NCBI GenBank assembly: GCA_036401755.1 | Contig: DASWUD010000196.1 | Coordinates: forward strand, 1 to 6,498 | From: DASWUD01 sp036401755 | GTDB lineage: Bacteria > Pseudomonadota > Gammaproteobacteria > Thiohalomonadales > Thiohalomonadaceae | DNA: 6,498 nucleotides | Direction: 5' to 3' | In this document: positions 1-6,031 of the stretch, in pieces | How the letters are laid out: each line of letters begins with the position of its first letter | Position numbering within the stretch: position 1 is the first letter of the stretch | Made by a program: the position numbers and the translations under genes | The notes under the pieces: model-generated | Databases searched by the model: none | Told to the model about the DNA's origin: nothing | The model's input: only the letters and a program-made list of their open reading frames with translations

Positions 1-44
1 ATGCGGGTAAGAAAGCCGAGCGCCAGCCGCAGGGGATTGAGCAT
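1..44 (-). CDS. cobS: Adenosylcobinamide-GDP ribazoletransferase (cobalamin synthase), N-terminal fragment
   Basis: Only the first 14 codons and two bases of a fifteenth are in the window; the gene continues past base 1. The visible peptide is MLNPLRLALGFLTR, which resembles the start of CobS proteins, where a first membrane helix carries an (A-L-x-F-L-T-R) motif. CobS is an integral membrane enzyme that joins alpha-ribazole to adenosylcobinamide-GDP, the last step of nucleotide-loop assembly. The ATG at 44 lies four bases after the stop of the phosphatase gene, so translation is probably coupled. The identification rests on this short motif plus the preceding cobU, cobT and cobC genes. Confidence 0.75.
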   Translation of the reverse strand, partial: MLNPLRLALGFLTR

Positions 45-48
45 GGAA

Positions 49-660
49 TTACAACCTGCCGTCGTGGAAAACAAGGCGCGGCAGGGCCTCCTCACCCAGG
101 CCATCGATCTGGATGCGGGTGATGGCGGCATTGCCCACCTGGATACGGAACAGTCGTTCGAGCGGCATGTCGAGGACGTGGCGGATCACCATGCGGATCT
201 GCCCGGCATGGCCGACGATGAGCAGATGCTTGCCGGCATGCTGCGCGAGCAGCTCATTCCACGCCGCCACCACGCGCTCGCGAAACTGTTCGAGCGGTTC
301 GGCGCCCGGCGGGGTGTGGTGGAGAGGGTCACTCCAGAAATGGGCCAGCAACTTGTCGTCCTGGGCCAACAACTCCGTCGCGGTCTTCCCTTCCCAGGCG
401 CCGAAGCCGATCTCCCTGAGGCGCGGCTCTGTCTGCAACGGCAGACCGTGCCGCTGCGCCAGCTCTTCGGCAAAGGCATGACAGCGGCGCAACGGCGAGG
501 TGACGATCAGATCCCACGGGCAGTGCTCACCCACCGCCGCGCGCATCTGTTGCCACCCCTTCTCGCTCAGTGGGTCATCGAGCTGCCCGCGGTATTTGTG
601 TCCCCCCACGGGTTCACCATGACGGATCATGTCGACGGTGGTGGTGATGAAGTCATTCAT
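49..660 (-). CDS. cobC: Histidine phosphatase, probable alpha-ribazole-5'-phosphate phosphatase
   Basis: This 203-residue protein belongs to the histidine phosphatase (phosphoglycerate mutase-like) superfamily. Seen directly: the phospho-acceptor motif R-H-G-E at residues 13-16 with catalytic His14, the S-P-L-R-R segment near 55-59, the acidic loop L-R-E-I-G-F-G-A-W-E-G at 81-91, and the second histidine in V-G-H-A-G at 149-153. Family knowledge: CobC removes the phosphate from alpha-ribazole phosphate (or from adenosylcobalamin phosphate). Assignment to cobC rather than a general phosphatase comes from its place between cobT and cobS. The start is uncertain. The frame also opens with a GTG at 681, seven codons earlier, and neither start has a clear Shine-Dalgarno sequence close by. 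I prefer the ATG at 660 because it brings the R-H-G motif near the N-terminus as usual and overlaps the stop of a short upstream ORF. Confidence 0.88.
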   Translation of the reverse strand: MNDFITTTVDMIRHGEPVGGHKYRGQLDDPLSEKGWQQMRAAVGEHCPWDLIVTSPLRRCHAFAEELAQRHGLPLQTEPRLREIGFGAWEGKTATELLAQDDKLLAHFWSDPLHHTPPGAEPLEQFRERVVAAWNELLAQHAGKHLLIVGHAGQIRMVIRHVLDMPLERLFRIQVGNAAITRIQIDGLGEEALPRLVFHDGRL

Positions 661-701
661 ATCGATTGTGCGGCTCGGCACGACACCAGGGATTCACACA
701 C
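657..701 (-). other. Possible 14-codon leader ORF coupled to cobC
   Basis: A strong Shine-Dalgarno sequence (AAGGAG, 708-713 on the minus strand) sits six bases before a GTG at 701. That GTG opens a 14-codon frame, read M-C-E-S-L-V-S-C-R-A-A-Q-S-I, whose TGA at 657-659 overlaps the cobC ATG at 658-660. This could be a short leader that delivers ribosomes to cobC, whose own starts lack a good binding site. It could also be chance, or a sign that the true cobC start is disturbed. No homology can be claimed for so short a peptide. Confidence 0.25.
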
Positions 702-707
702 GTCTTT

Positions 708-713
708 CTCCTT
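708..713 (-). promoter_or_regulatory. Shine-Dalgarno sequence in the cobT-cobC gap
   Basis: AAGGAG on the minus strand is the best ribosome-binding match in the cobT-cobC gap. It is about 26 bases from the GTG at 681 and 47 from the ATG at 660, too far for direct use by either. It is spaced correctly (six bases) for the GTG at 701, which opens the short leader frame. Confidence 0.45.
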
Positions 714-733
714 CTGGGTGTCCAGCGTAATAA

Positions 734-1783
734 CTATTTAGACACACCGGCCTCGGCAAACGTCGCCATGCCGTTGTGCAGCGCGCAGGCGAGGCGCAGC
801 AGCGGCACGGTGACGGCGGCACCGCTCGCTTCGCCAAGGCGCATGCCGAGATCGAGCAGCGGACGCCTGCCGAGCGCCTCGGTGACGTGGCGGTGACCCG
901 GTTCTGCGGAGGCGTGGGAGAGCATCAGCCAGGGGGCGATGGTGGGGTTGATACGCACGGCCGCCAGTGCCGCCGTGGTGGTGATGAAACCATCGACCAG
1001 TACCGGCAGCCGCGCCTGAGCCGCCGCGATGTAGGCCCCCGCCAGCGCCGCGATCTCAAAACCGCCCAGGCGGCGCAACACCTCAAGCGGCTCATCCAGA
1101 TGTGCGCCGTGCAGCGCGAGGGCGCGACCGATCACCTGCGCCTTGTGGCGCACGCCCGCGCTATCGAGACCGGTGCCAGGTCCGGTCAATTCGGCGGGCT
1201 GACGTGACAGATAGGCGCAGGCCAGGGCACTGGCGGCGGTGGTGTTGGCGATGCCCATCTCGCCACCGATGAAGAGCTGCGCACCGCGTTCCACGGCACG
1301 GGAGAGTGCCTGACGGCCCGCATCGAGGGCGATCGCCAGCTGCTTCGGCGTCATGGCGGGCTCGCAACAGAAGTTGGCAGTGCCGCTGCCGGCGCGGTGG
1401 GCAACCACCCCGGGCAGCGCCCCCACCTCGTACCGTGCGCCACTGTCAACCACTTCGAGCTGTGCGCCGAGTTCTCGGGCCAGTACGCTGATCGCCGCGC
1501 CACCGTGCGAGAAGTTCTTGATCATCTCCACGGTCACCGCTTGCGGAAAGGCCGACACCCCTTCCGCCGCCACACCATGGTCGGCGGCGAAAACGGTGAT
1601 GGCGATCCGCTCCAACGTCGGCCGTTCACACCCCTGCAGCCCAGCCAGCTGGATCGCGGCCTCTTCCAGGCCGCCCAGCGAGCCGGGCGGCTTGGTCAGC
1701 TGCATCTGGCGGGCGCGCGCGGCGCTTGCGGCGTGCTCATCGGGAAGTGCGGCAGGTTGTGTTGTCCAGGTAGTTGCGCTCAT
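734..1783 (-). CDS. cobT: Nicotinate-nucleotide--dimethylbenzimidazole phosphoribosyltransferase
   Basis: The 349-residue protein transfers phosphoribose from nicotinate mononucleotide to 5,6-dimethylbenzimidazole, giving alpha-ribazole phosphate, the lower ligand of cobalamin. Seen: K-P-P-G-S-L-G-G-L-E at 31-40, the A-A-D-H-G segment near 66-70, G-E-M-G-I-A-N-T-T at 174-182, and the C-terminal L-G-E-A-S-G-A at 316-322 followed by a M-A-T-F-x-E-A-G-V tail. By comparison with Salmonella CobT, Glu318 should be the catalytic base (Glu317 there) and Glu175 a partner residue. Length is normal for the family (about 350). The ATG at 1783 overlaps the cobU stop by one base (TGATG) and has an AAAGGAA binding site at 1788-1794, so both the start and coupling to cobU are well supported. 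Confidence 0.96.
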   Translation of the reverse strand: MSATTWTTQPAALPDEHAASAARARQMQLTKPPGSLGGLEEAAIQLAGLQGCERPTLERIAITVFAADHGVAAEGVSAFPQAVTVEMIKNFSHGGAAISVLARELGAQLEVVDSGARYEVGALPGVVAHRAGSGTANFCCEPAMTPKQLAIALDAGRQALSRAVERGAQLFIGGEMGIANTTAASALACAYLSRQPAELTGPGTGLDSAGVRHKAQVIGRALALHGAHLDEPLEVLRRLGGFEIAALAGAYIAAAQARLPVLVDGFITTTAALAAVRINPTIAPWLMLSHASAEPGHRHVTEALGRRPLLDLGMRLGEASGAAVTVPLLRLACALHNGMATFAEAGVSK

Positions 1784-2298
1784 CAGGTTCCTTTAAGGAT
1801 CAGGGGCAGGCCGGCCGCGACAAGGGTGACACGCTCACAACATGCCGCCAGCTGTTGATGGAGCCGCCCCGCCTCGTCGGCGAAACGGCGTGACAGTTCG
1901 CCAAGGGGAACGATGCCGAGCCCCACCTCATTGCTCACCAGCACGATCTGGCCGGGGAGTGACGGCAGCAGTTCAAGTAACGCGCTTCGTTCGCGTTCCA
2001 GCAAAGAATCATCCTCGGCAAGCAGCAGATTGGTAAGCCAGAGGGTGAGGCAGTCGACGATAACAAATTGGTGGGGGCGCGCGCTCGACTGCAAAGCACT
2101 CGCCAGCTGGAGTGGCTCTTCGACGATGCGCCACGATGAGGGACGGCGTTGGCGGTGGTGGGCGATGCGAGCCGCCATCTCATCGTCACCCGCCGTGGCG
2201 GTAGCGAGGTAGGTGACCGGCAGGGCGCTCTCCTGGGCTCGCTGCTCGGCCAGCGCGCTCTTGCCGGAGCGCACACCGCCCAGGATCAGTTCGCGCAT
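1783..2298 (-). CDS. cobU: Adenosylcobinamide kinase / adenosylcobinamide-phosphate guanylyltransferase
   Basis: This 171-residue bifunctional enzyme (CobU in Salmonella, CobP in Pseudomonas) phosphorylates adenosylcobinamide and then transfers GMP to it. Seen: a P-loop G-G-V-R-S-G-K-S at residues 7-14, the R-I-A-H-H-x-x-x-R-P-x-x-W segment at 44-56, V-D-C-L-T-L-W-L-T-N at 81-90, and S-N-E-V-G-L-G-I-V-P at 122-131 followed by the R-F-x-D-x-x-G-R region. His47 aligns with the guanylylated His46 of Salmonella CobU. Length is typical. The ATG at 2298 has only a distant GAGG-like binding site. It starts 59 bases after the ampE stop, with no terminator or cobalamin riboswitch visible between, so co-transcription with ampE is possible but a weak promoter in that gap is not excluded. 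Confidence 0.96.
   Translation of the reverse strand: MRELILGGVRSGKSALAEQRAQESALPVTYLATATAGDDEMAARIAHHRQRRPSSWRIVEEPLQLASALQSSARPHQFVIVDCLTLWLTNLLLAEDDSLLERERSALLELLPSLPGQIVLVSNEVGLGIVPLGELSRRFADEAGRLHQQLAACCERVTLVAAGLPLILKGT
1788..1794 (-). promoter_or_regulatory. Ribosome binding site of cobT inside the end of cobU
   Basis: AAAGGAA on the minus strand lies four bases ahead of the cobT ATG at 1783, within the last codons of cobU. It fixes the cobT start and fits termination-reinitiation at the TGATG junction. Confidence 0.6.
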
Positions 2299-2357
2299 GG
2301 GGGCACGAACCTCGATATCACAAAGAAAGCGCGCATGGCGATCGGCGGAAAAAGTGA

Positions 2358-3230
2358 TCAGCTAGCCCAGCCGCCCAGGGTGAGGAGCGCGAGGAGGGCC
2401 AGCAGCACCAGTACCATACGCCGCACCAGCGCCATGGTGTCGTTGATGCGTGCGGTTTCGCGCTCGGGGGCCACCTCCCGCTCCGCATTCTCCTCCACGT
2501 GGCCGAGGGCACCCAGACCGCTGGCCAGCAGCAGGGCACGATTGCTCTCGGGCCAGGGAGTGGTATCGTCGCGCCACCCTTGGATAGACTCGACGAAATT
2601 GCCACTCATGGCGTATCCCACGGCGCACAACCGCGCCGGCAGCCAGTCGAGCACCCCCAGCAAACGCGCTGCTGCATCGATCAGGCCGCCGCCGTGCTCC
2701 CGTTCGCTGTCATGCAGCAGCGTGGCAAGACGGTAGAGCAGCGCGCCGAAGGGACCGAGCACCGCAAACCAGAAAAATACCGCGACGAGACGGCGGTTGA
2801 CCTCCGCCAGGATATTCTCCATGAGCATTTGGGTGAGGCGCCGCGAGCTGTCGGGGAGCTCCTTGCCGAGCAGTGCCTGGGCGTGCCACTGCGCGGCCTC
2901 CTCGTCATCGCGTTCACGCGCCGCGATGAAGGCGTCCACTTCTGCACCCAGATCCTTCGGCCCGATGGAGTAGAGCAGCACCAGCACGCCGACGAGAAAG
3001 GAGAGGGGCATCCAGAGATCGTCCAGCAGATGGAGCAGCAGCGAGAGTGCCAGCAGAGGCGGCAGCAGCAGGAGCACAACCCCCGCCGCCCCTCCCCAGG
3101 CCGACTCCTCCGGCAGTTGGCGCCGCAACCAGGCGGACCAGGCGGTGAACCAGCGGAAATTGCGCAGCCCCTCGAGTGAACCCAGTAGGCGCTCGAGGGT
3201 GAGAGAAAGGAGGATTGCGATCAGGGCCAT
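2358..3230 (-). CDS. ampE: AmpE-like inner membrane protein (regulatory signalling modulator family)
   Basis: The 290-residue protein has hydrophobic segments at about residues 1-12, 46-69, 74-91, 148-170 and 270-288. Its layout matches AmpE of E. coli (284 residues), including a start of the M-x-L-(I/F)-x-x-L-L-x-L-x-x-E-R-L type, the L-G-P-F-G-A-L-L-Y-R-L region at 158-168, and L-D-W-L-P-A-R-L at 194-201. AmpE is an inner-membrane protein encoded with AmpD and linked to beta-lactamase induction; its biochemical role is not settled. It is distantly related to CobD/CbiB, so a cobalamin label is a likely misannotation; the usual N-terminal D-x-x-x-G-D-P and H-P motifs of CbiB are absent. The frame also opens at a TTG at 3266, but I chose the ATG at 3230 because it matches the family N-terminus. 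It follows ampD after about 40 bases. Confidence 0.88.
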   Translation of the reverse strand: MALIAILLSLTLERLLGSLEGLRNFRWFTAWSAWLRRQLPEESAWGGAAGVVLLLLPPLLALSLLLHLLDDLWMPLSFLVGVLVLLYSIGPKDLGAEVDAFIAARERDDEEAAQWHAQALLGKELPDSSRRLTQMLMENILAEVNRRLVAVFFWFAVLGPFGALLYRLATLLHDSEREHGGGLIDAAARLLGVLDWLPARLCAVGYAMSGNFVESIQGWRDDTTPWPESNRALLLASGLGALGHVEENAEREVAPERETARINDTMALVRRMVLVLLALLALLTLGGWAS

Positions 3231-3270
3231 GACGTGTAGTGTCGTTTTTGGCGCCCCAAGATGCAACCAC

Positions 3271-3840
3271 CTAAGTAAGGTTCATCATCCCCTGCTCCAG
3301 CAGAGCATAGAGTTGCGGCCAAAGAAAATGCGGGCCCGGATCGGTTTTACGGCCCGGGGCGATGTCGCTGTGACCGGTGATGCGGCTGGCATCCAGCGTC
3401 GGGTAGGTACGCAGCAATGCGCCGATAACGGCCGCCAGTTGGTGGTATTGCGCCAGCTCGAAGGGGGTATCGTCACTCCCCTCCAGTTCAATGCCTATGG
3501 AGAAATCATTGCAGCGTTCGCGTCCTGCATAGTGCGATTTGCCCGCGTGCCAGGCACGCTTGCCAAATGGCACGTACTGCACAATTTCGCCATCACGCCG
3601 GAGCAGCAGGTGGGAGGAGACCTGCAGATGATGGATCTCGGCGAAATAGGGGTGGGCTGCCGGATCGAGGGTATTGGTGAACAGGGCGTCGATCCATGGA
3701 CCACCAAACTGTCCCGGTGGCAGGCTGATGGCGTGGATGACGATCAGCTCCGGTACGCTGCCCGCAGGGCGTTCGTCGCAGTTGGGCGAGCTCACTTGGC
3801 GCGCCCCCACCAGCAGGCCGCTAGGGGCGTCAATCATCAT
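3271..3840 (-). CDS. ampD: 1,6-anhydro-N-acetylmuramyl-L-alanine amidase AmpD
   Basis: The 189-residue protein is a zinc amidase of the N-acetylmuramoyl-L-alanine amidase type 2 family. It cleaves the stem peptide from anhydro-N-acetylmuramic acid in the cytoplasm, recycling cell-wall fragments and lowering the signal that activates AmpR-type regulators. Seen: I-V-I-H-A-I-S-L-P-P-G at 33-43, S-S-H at 75-77, the C-N-D-F-S-I-G-I-E-L-E-G block at 110-121, and G-H-S-D-I-A-P-G-R-K-T-D-P-G-P at 156-170. By alignment with Citrobacter AmpD, zinc ligands are His36, His157 and Asp167, with Glu119 and Lys165 catalytic. No signal peptide is present, as expected for AmpD rather than exported AmiD. Two ATGs occur in tandem (3840 and 3837). 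The AGGAAG at 3845-3850 is four bases from the first and seven from the second, so the second may be used. The first overlaps the upstream stop as ATGA. Confidence 0.97.
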   Translation of the reverse strand: MMIDAPSGLLVGARQVSSPNCDERPAGSVPELIVIHAISLPPGQFGGPWIDALFTNTLDPAAHPYFAEIHHLQVSSHLLLRRDGEIVQYVPFGKRAWHAGKSHYAGRERCNDFSIGIELEGSDDTPFELAQYHQLAAVIGALLRTYPTLDASRITGHSDIAPGRKTDPGPHFLWPQLYALLEQGMMNLT

Positions 3841-4187
3841 GGCGCTTCCTGGCCGGGCGCGGCGAGCGCCGCATCGAGGGCCGCCCGCAGCCGTTGTGGT
3901 TGCGCCTCACTTTGCAGTTCGCAATGGTATTCACCGTCACGAAACAGAAACATCGCCGGCAGATGAAATACCTCGAACTCGCGTGTCAGTGCCAGATTGT
4001 CGCCGGCATCCACCTCGAACAGATGGAGATCGGCAAACAGCTTGCCGCTCCCTTCGAGCACCGCCTTGAGACGGCGACAGGCACTGCAGGCAGGGCCGGT
4101 GAAGATCACCAGTGCCGTGCCGGGGATCTCGGCCAACGTCTGGTGGAAGGAGAATTGATCGAGCTGTTTCAAGAGGTTCACACCCAC
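3837..4187 (-). CDS. Thioredoxin-like protein with an A-C-S-A-C active site
   Basis: A small cytoplasmic protein (116 residues from GTG 4187) with a thioredoxin fold. Seen: a beta strand A-L-V-I-F-T followed by G-P-A-C-S-A-C-R-R-L at 31-40 (active-site cysteines 34 and 37), F-E-V-D-A-G-D near 57-63, and H-L-P-A-M-F-L-F at 75-82 with the probable cis-proline at 77. The canonical W-C-G-P-C is replaced by A-C-S-A-C, so redox potential and partners probably differ from thioredoxin 1. No signal peptide or membrane segment is seen. An in-frame TGA directly precedes the GTG at 4187; a second GTG at 4181 and a TTG further in are alternative starts, and none has a strong binding site. Its stop overlaps the ampD start as ATGA, so the two are likely coupled. 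Its partner and exact job are unknown. Confidence 0.85.
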   Translation of the reverse strand: MGVNLLKQLDQFSFHQTLAEIPGTALVIFTGPACSACRRLKAVLEGSGKLFADLHLFEVDAGDNLALTREFEVFHLPAMFLFRDGEYHCELQSEAQPQRLRAALDAALAAPGQEAP

Positions 4188-4208
4188 TCATCAAATACCG
4201 CGGCATGG

Positions 4209-4229
4209 TGCCATCAAGCCTTCATGGCA
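4209..4229. repeat. Inverted repeat TGCCAT-N9-ATGGCA, possible operator
   Basis: Perfect six-base arms lie at 4209-4214 and 4224-4229 with nine bases between. A further ATGG at 4205-4208 forms an ATGG-TG-CCAT near-palindrome with the left arm, giving three related half-sites in 25 bases. The right arm covers the expected -35 region of the symporter promoter, so a bound regulator would affect transcription. Arms of six bases can arise by chance. Confidence 0.3.
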
Positions 4230-4251
4230 GCAAGCCGGAAACAGGTATAAT
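4221..4251 (+). promoter_or_regulatory. Sigma-70-type promoter of the symporter operon
   Basis: A perfect TATAAT stands at 4246-4251. The -35 is poor: TTCATG at 4221-4226 with a 19-base spacer is the nearest TTGACA-like match. Transcription would begin near 4258, leaving a leader of about 26 bases before the symporter ATG. The weak -35 suggests that activator help or only moderate output is likely. Confidence 0.55.
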
Positions 4252-4270
4252 CGCGGGCAAAAGTACTCAA

Positions 4271-4275
4271 AGGGG
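4271..4275 (+). promoter_or_regulatory. Ribosome binding site deciding the symporter start
   Basis: AGGGG (within AAAGGGG) is eight bases ahead of the ATG at 4284. It overlaps the alternative in-frame GTG at 4275 and therefore cannot serve that start, which favours 4284. Confidence 0.65.
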
Positions 4276-4283
4276 TGGCAGGC

Positions 4284-5651
4284 ATGGAGTTCATCAACAA
4301 ACTGACCGAGTGGAGTGGCGCCCTGTCGGGATTTCTCTGGGGCAACGTCCTCACCCTGGCGGTCTTGCTCGGTGTCGGCTTCTACCTCACCGTGCGTATG
4401 GGGCTGATCCAGCTGCGCGGCTTCCGCCACGCGGTCGAGCTGGTCGGCGGCAAATACAGCAGCCACAAGGATGTCGGTGAGGTCTCTCACTTCCAGGCAC
4501 TGGCTACCGCCCTCTCCGCCACCGTCGGCACCGGCAACATTGCCGGCGTCGCCACTGCCATCTCCCTGGGTGGGCCCGGTGCCCTGTTCTGGATGTGGGT
4601 CACCGCTTTCATCGGCATGGCCACCAAATTCACCGAATGCACCCTGGCCCTCAAATTCCGCGAAGTGGCGAAGGATGGCACCATTGCCGGCGGGCCGATG
4701 TATACGTTGCTGCATGGCCTCAAAATGCGCCGTACCGCCAAGCTGTTCGCCAGCTTCGCCCTTATCGCCTCGTTCGGCATCGGCAACATGGTACAGGCCA
4801 ACTCCACCGTCGATGGTCTCGCCTATCTCTCGCCCGCCTTCCGCGAAAATGCCTGGCTGGTGGGGGTGGTGATGGCGATCCTGGTAGGACTGGTGATCCT
4901 CGGCGGCGTCAAGCGCATTGCCAATTTCGCCAGCGCCATTGTGCCGTTCATGGCCATCCTCTACATCTCTGCCTCGCTCATTGTGCTGCTCAACCATTTC
5001 AGCGCCATTCCCTCCGCCTTGTGGCTCATCCTCAACAGTGCCCTCAACCCATGGGCCATGGGAGGGGCGGCCGTGGGTGAGGCGATCCGCTGGGGGGTGG
5101 CGCGCGGCCTCTTCTCCAACGAGGCGGGGCTCGGCTCTTCCCCCATGGCCCACGCCGCCGCGCGCACCCATGAACCGGTGCGCGAGGGGCTGGTAGCAAT
5201 GATGGAACCGTTCATCGACACGCTGGTGATCTGCACCATGACCGGCCTGGTGATCGTCGTTACCGGCGCCCACGCAGCCCATCCCGAAGATGCGGTGGGC
5301 GCCGCACTCACCGCCTTCGCCTTCGGTCAGGTGCTCGGCGACGCGGGCGCCATCGTGGTCGGCATCAGCCTGGCGCTGTTTGCCTTCTCCACCATCGTCT
5401 CCTGGTCCTATTATGGCGATCGGGCCGCCTATTTCCTGTTTGGTACGAATGCCGTGATGCGCTACCGGGTGGTCTACACTGGACTAGTGGTCTTCGGTGC
5501 GGCAGTACCGCTTAATTTGGTATGGAATATCGCCGATGTGACCAACCTGTTGATGGCACTCCCCAACCTGCTGGGGTTGGTGCTGCTCGCCACGCTGGTG
5601 AAGCATCTGAAGGATGACTATTTTTCACGGCCGCACCATCGCACCAAATAA
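4284..5651 (+). CDS. Sodium:alanine/glycine symporter, AGCS family
   Basis: The 455-residue inner-membrane protein takes up alanine, glycine or a related small amino acid together with sodium (or protons). Seen: the full AGCS signature G-G-P-G-A-L-F-W-M-W-V-T-A-F-I-G at 96-111, preceded by a S-A-T-V-G-T-G-N-I-A-G-V-A-T-A-I segment at 78-93. Also seen are S-N-E-A-G-L-G-S-S-P-M-A-H-A-A at 278-292, S-W-S-Y-Y-G-D-R-A at 373-381, and many hydrophobic helices (for example near 20-37, 153-171, 191-208, 215-237, 312-330, 354-372, 397-415 and 420-440). Length is typical of the family. The start at 4284 is set by the AGGGG site. The exact substrate cannot be read from sequence; family members transport alanine, glycine or both. 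A 35-base gap without a terminator leads to the FKBP gene. Codon use looks like that of its neighbours. Confidence 0.95.
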   Translation: MEFINKLTEWSGALSGFLWGNVLTLAVLLGVGFYLTVRMGLIQLRGFRHAVELVGGKYSSHKDVGEVSHFQALATALSATVGTGNIAGVATAISLGGPGALFWMWVTAFIGMATKFTECTLALKFREVAKDGTIAGGPMYTLLHGLKMRRTAKLFASFALIASFGIGNMVQANSTVDGLAYLSPAFRENAWLVGVVMAILVGLVILGGVKRIANFASAIVPFMAILYISASLIVLLNHFSAIPSALWLILNSALNPWAMGGAAVGEAIRWGVARGLFSNEAGLGSSPMAHAAARTHEPVREGLVAMMEPFIDTLVICTMTGLVIVVTGAHAAHPEDAVGAALTAFAFGQVLGDAGAIVVGISLALFAFSTIVSWSYYGDRAAYFLFGTNAVMRYRVVYTGLVVFGAAVPLNLVWNIADVTNLLMALPNLLGLVLLATLVKHLKDDYFSRPHHRTK

Positions 5652-5686
5652 CTGTTTATCGAACCACCGACATACGGAGAACATGA

Positions 5687-6031
5687 ATGGCAGAGCGCAT
5701 GACCGATTCCGGCCTCAAGATCGATGACCTCGTCTCTGGTGATGGCGCCGAGGCCAAGGCGGGACAGCAGGTAACGGTGCACTACACCGGCTGGCTCACC
5801 AATGGCAACAAATTCGATTCCAGCAAAGATCGTAACGATCCGTTCAGCTTCAAACTCGGCGCCGGTCAGGTGATTCGTGGCTGGGACGAGGGGGTGGCCG
5901 GGATGAAAATCGGCGGCAAGCGCAAGCTGACCATTCCGCCGCAGCTTGGATACGGCGCGCGTGGTGCCGGTGGAGTGATACCGCCCAATGCCACGCTGGT
6001 CTTCGAAGTCGAACTGCTCGATGTGAAGTGA
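5687..6031 (+). CDS. FKBP-type peptidyl-prolyl cis-trans isomerase, single domain
   Basis: The 114-residue protein is almost entirely one FKBP domain and resembles human FKBP12 closely. Seen: V-T-V-H-Y-T-G at 29-35, K-F-D-S-S at 42-46, G-Q-V-I-R-G-W-D-E-G at 60-69, L-G-Y-G-A-R-G at 87-93, and I-P-P-N-A-T-L-V-F-E-V-E-L at 98-110. The pocket residues of FKBP12 are all present by alignment: Tyr33, Phe43, Asp44, Val62, Ile63, Trp66, Tyr89 and Phe106. It has no signal peptide, no dimerisation domain and no IF (insert-in-flap) domain of the SlyD type, so it should be a soluble cytoplasmic prolyl isomerase. The ATG at 5687 has a GGAG seven bases upstream (5676-5679); another ATG at 5683 is out of frame. 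The stop overlaps the nadC start by one base, so it probably shares that transcript. Client proteins are unknown. Confidence 0.95.
   Translation: MAERMTDSGLKIDDLVSGDGAEAKAGQQVTVHYTGWLTNGNKFDSSKDRNDPFSFKLGAGQVIRGWDEGVAGMKIGGKRKLTIPPQLGYGARGAGGVIPPNATLVFEVELLDVK

Larger units (their letters stand above)
4188..4283. promoter_or_regulatory. Divergent intergenic region between the thioredoxin-like gene and the symporter gene
   Basis: This is the only divergent gap in the window, so it should hold the promoters of both blocks. The rightward promoter is convincing (listed separately). For the leftward block, a TTGAGT (4265-4270, minus strand) and TATACC (4244-4249) are separated by 15 bases, which is short, so that match is weak. 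The two putative -10 boxes overlap, which would make the promoters compete if both are real. No riboswitch-like structure is apparent. Confidence 0.5.

Noticed and set aside
1..741. A 246-codon plus-strand frame covering the cobC region
   Set aside because: It is the antisense of a well-supported histidine phosphatase and shows no domain of its own.
2299..2357. Possible cobalamin riboswitch ahead of cobU
   Set aside because: The gap is only 59 bases, far shorter than a B12 riboswitch, and no B12-box-like sequence was seen. A five-base ATCAC/GTGAT pairing with a loop of about 31 bases is too weak to call a terminator.
2499..3179. A 226-codon plus-strand frame across ampE, rich in Gln, Glu and Arg
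   Set aside because: Its composition is that of the complement of leucine-rich membrane helices (CAG for CTG). No family resemblance was seen.
3231..3266. Upstream TTG start for ampE at 3266
   Set aside because: It would add 12 residues not typical of the AmpE N-terminus, and its AGGTGG-like site has no spacing to the TTG.
4252..4283. Possible glycine riboswitch ahead of the AGCS symporter
   Set aside because: Such switches are common for this family, but the leader after the TATAAT box is only about 26 bases and lacks the conserved core.
4191..5282. A 363-codon open frame on the minus strand, antisense to the symporter gene
   Set aside because: Its product is rich in Gly, His, Asp and Glu with no recognisable domain, as expected from the complement of a GC-rich membrane-protein gene. 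The plus-strand frame has full AGCS signatures.
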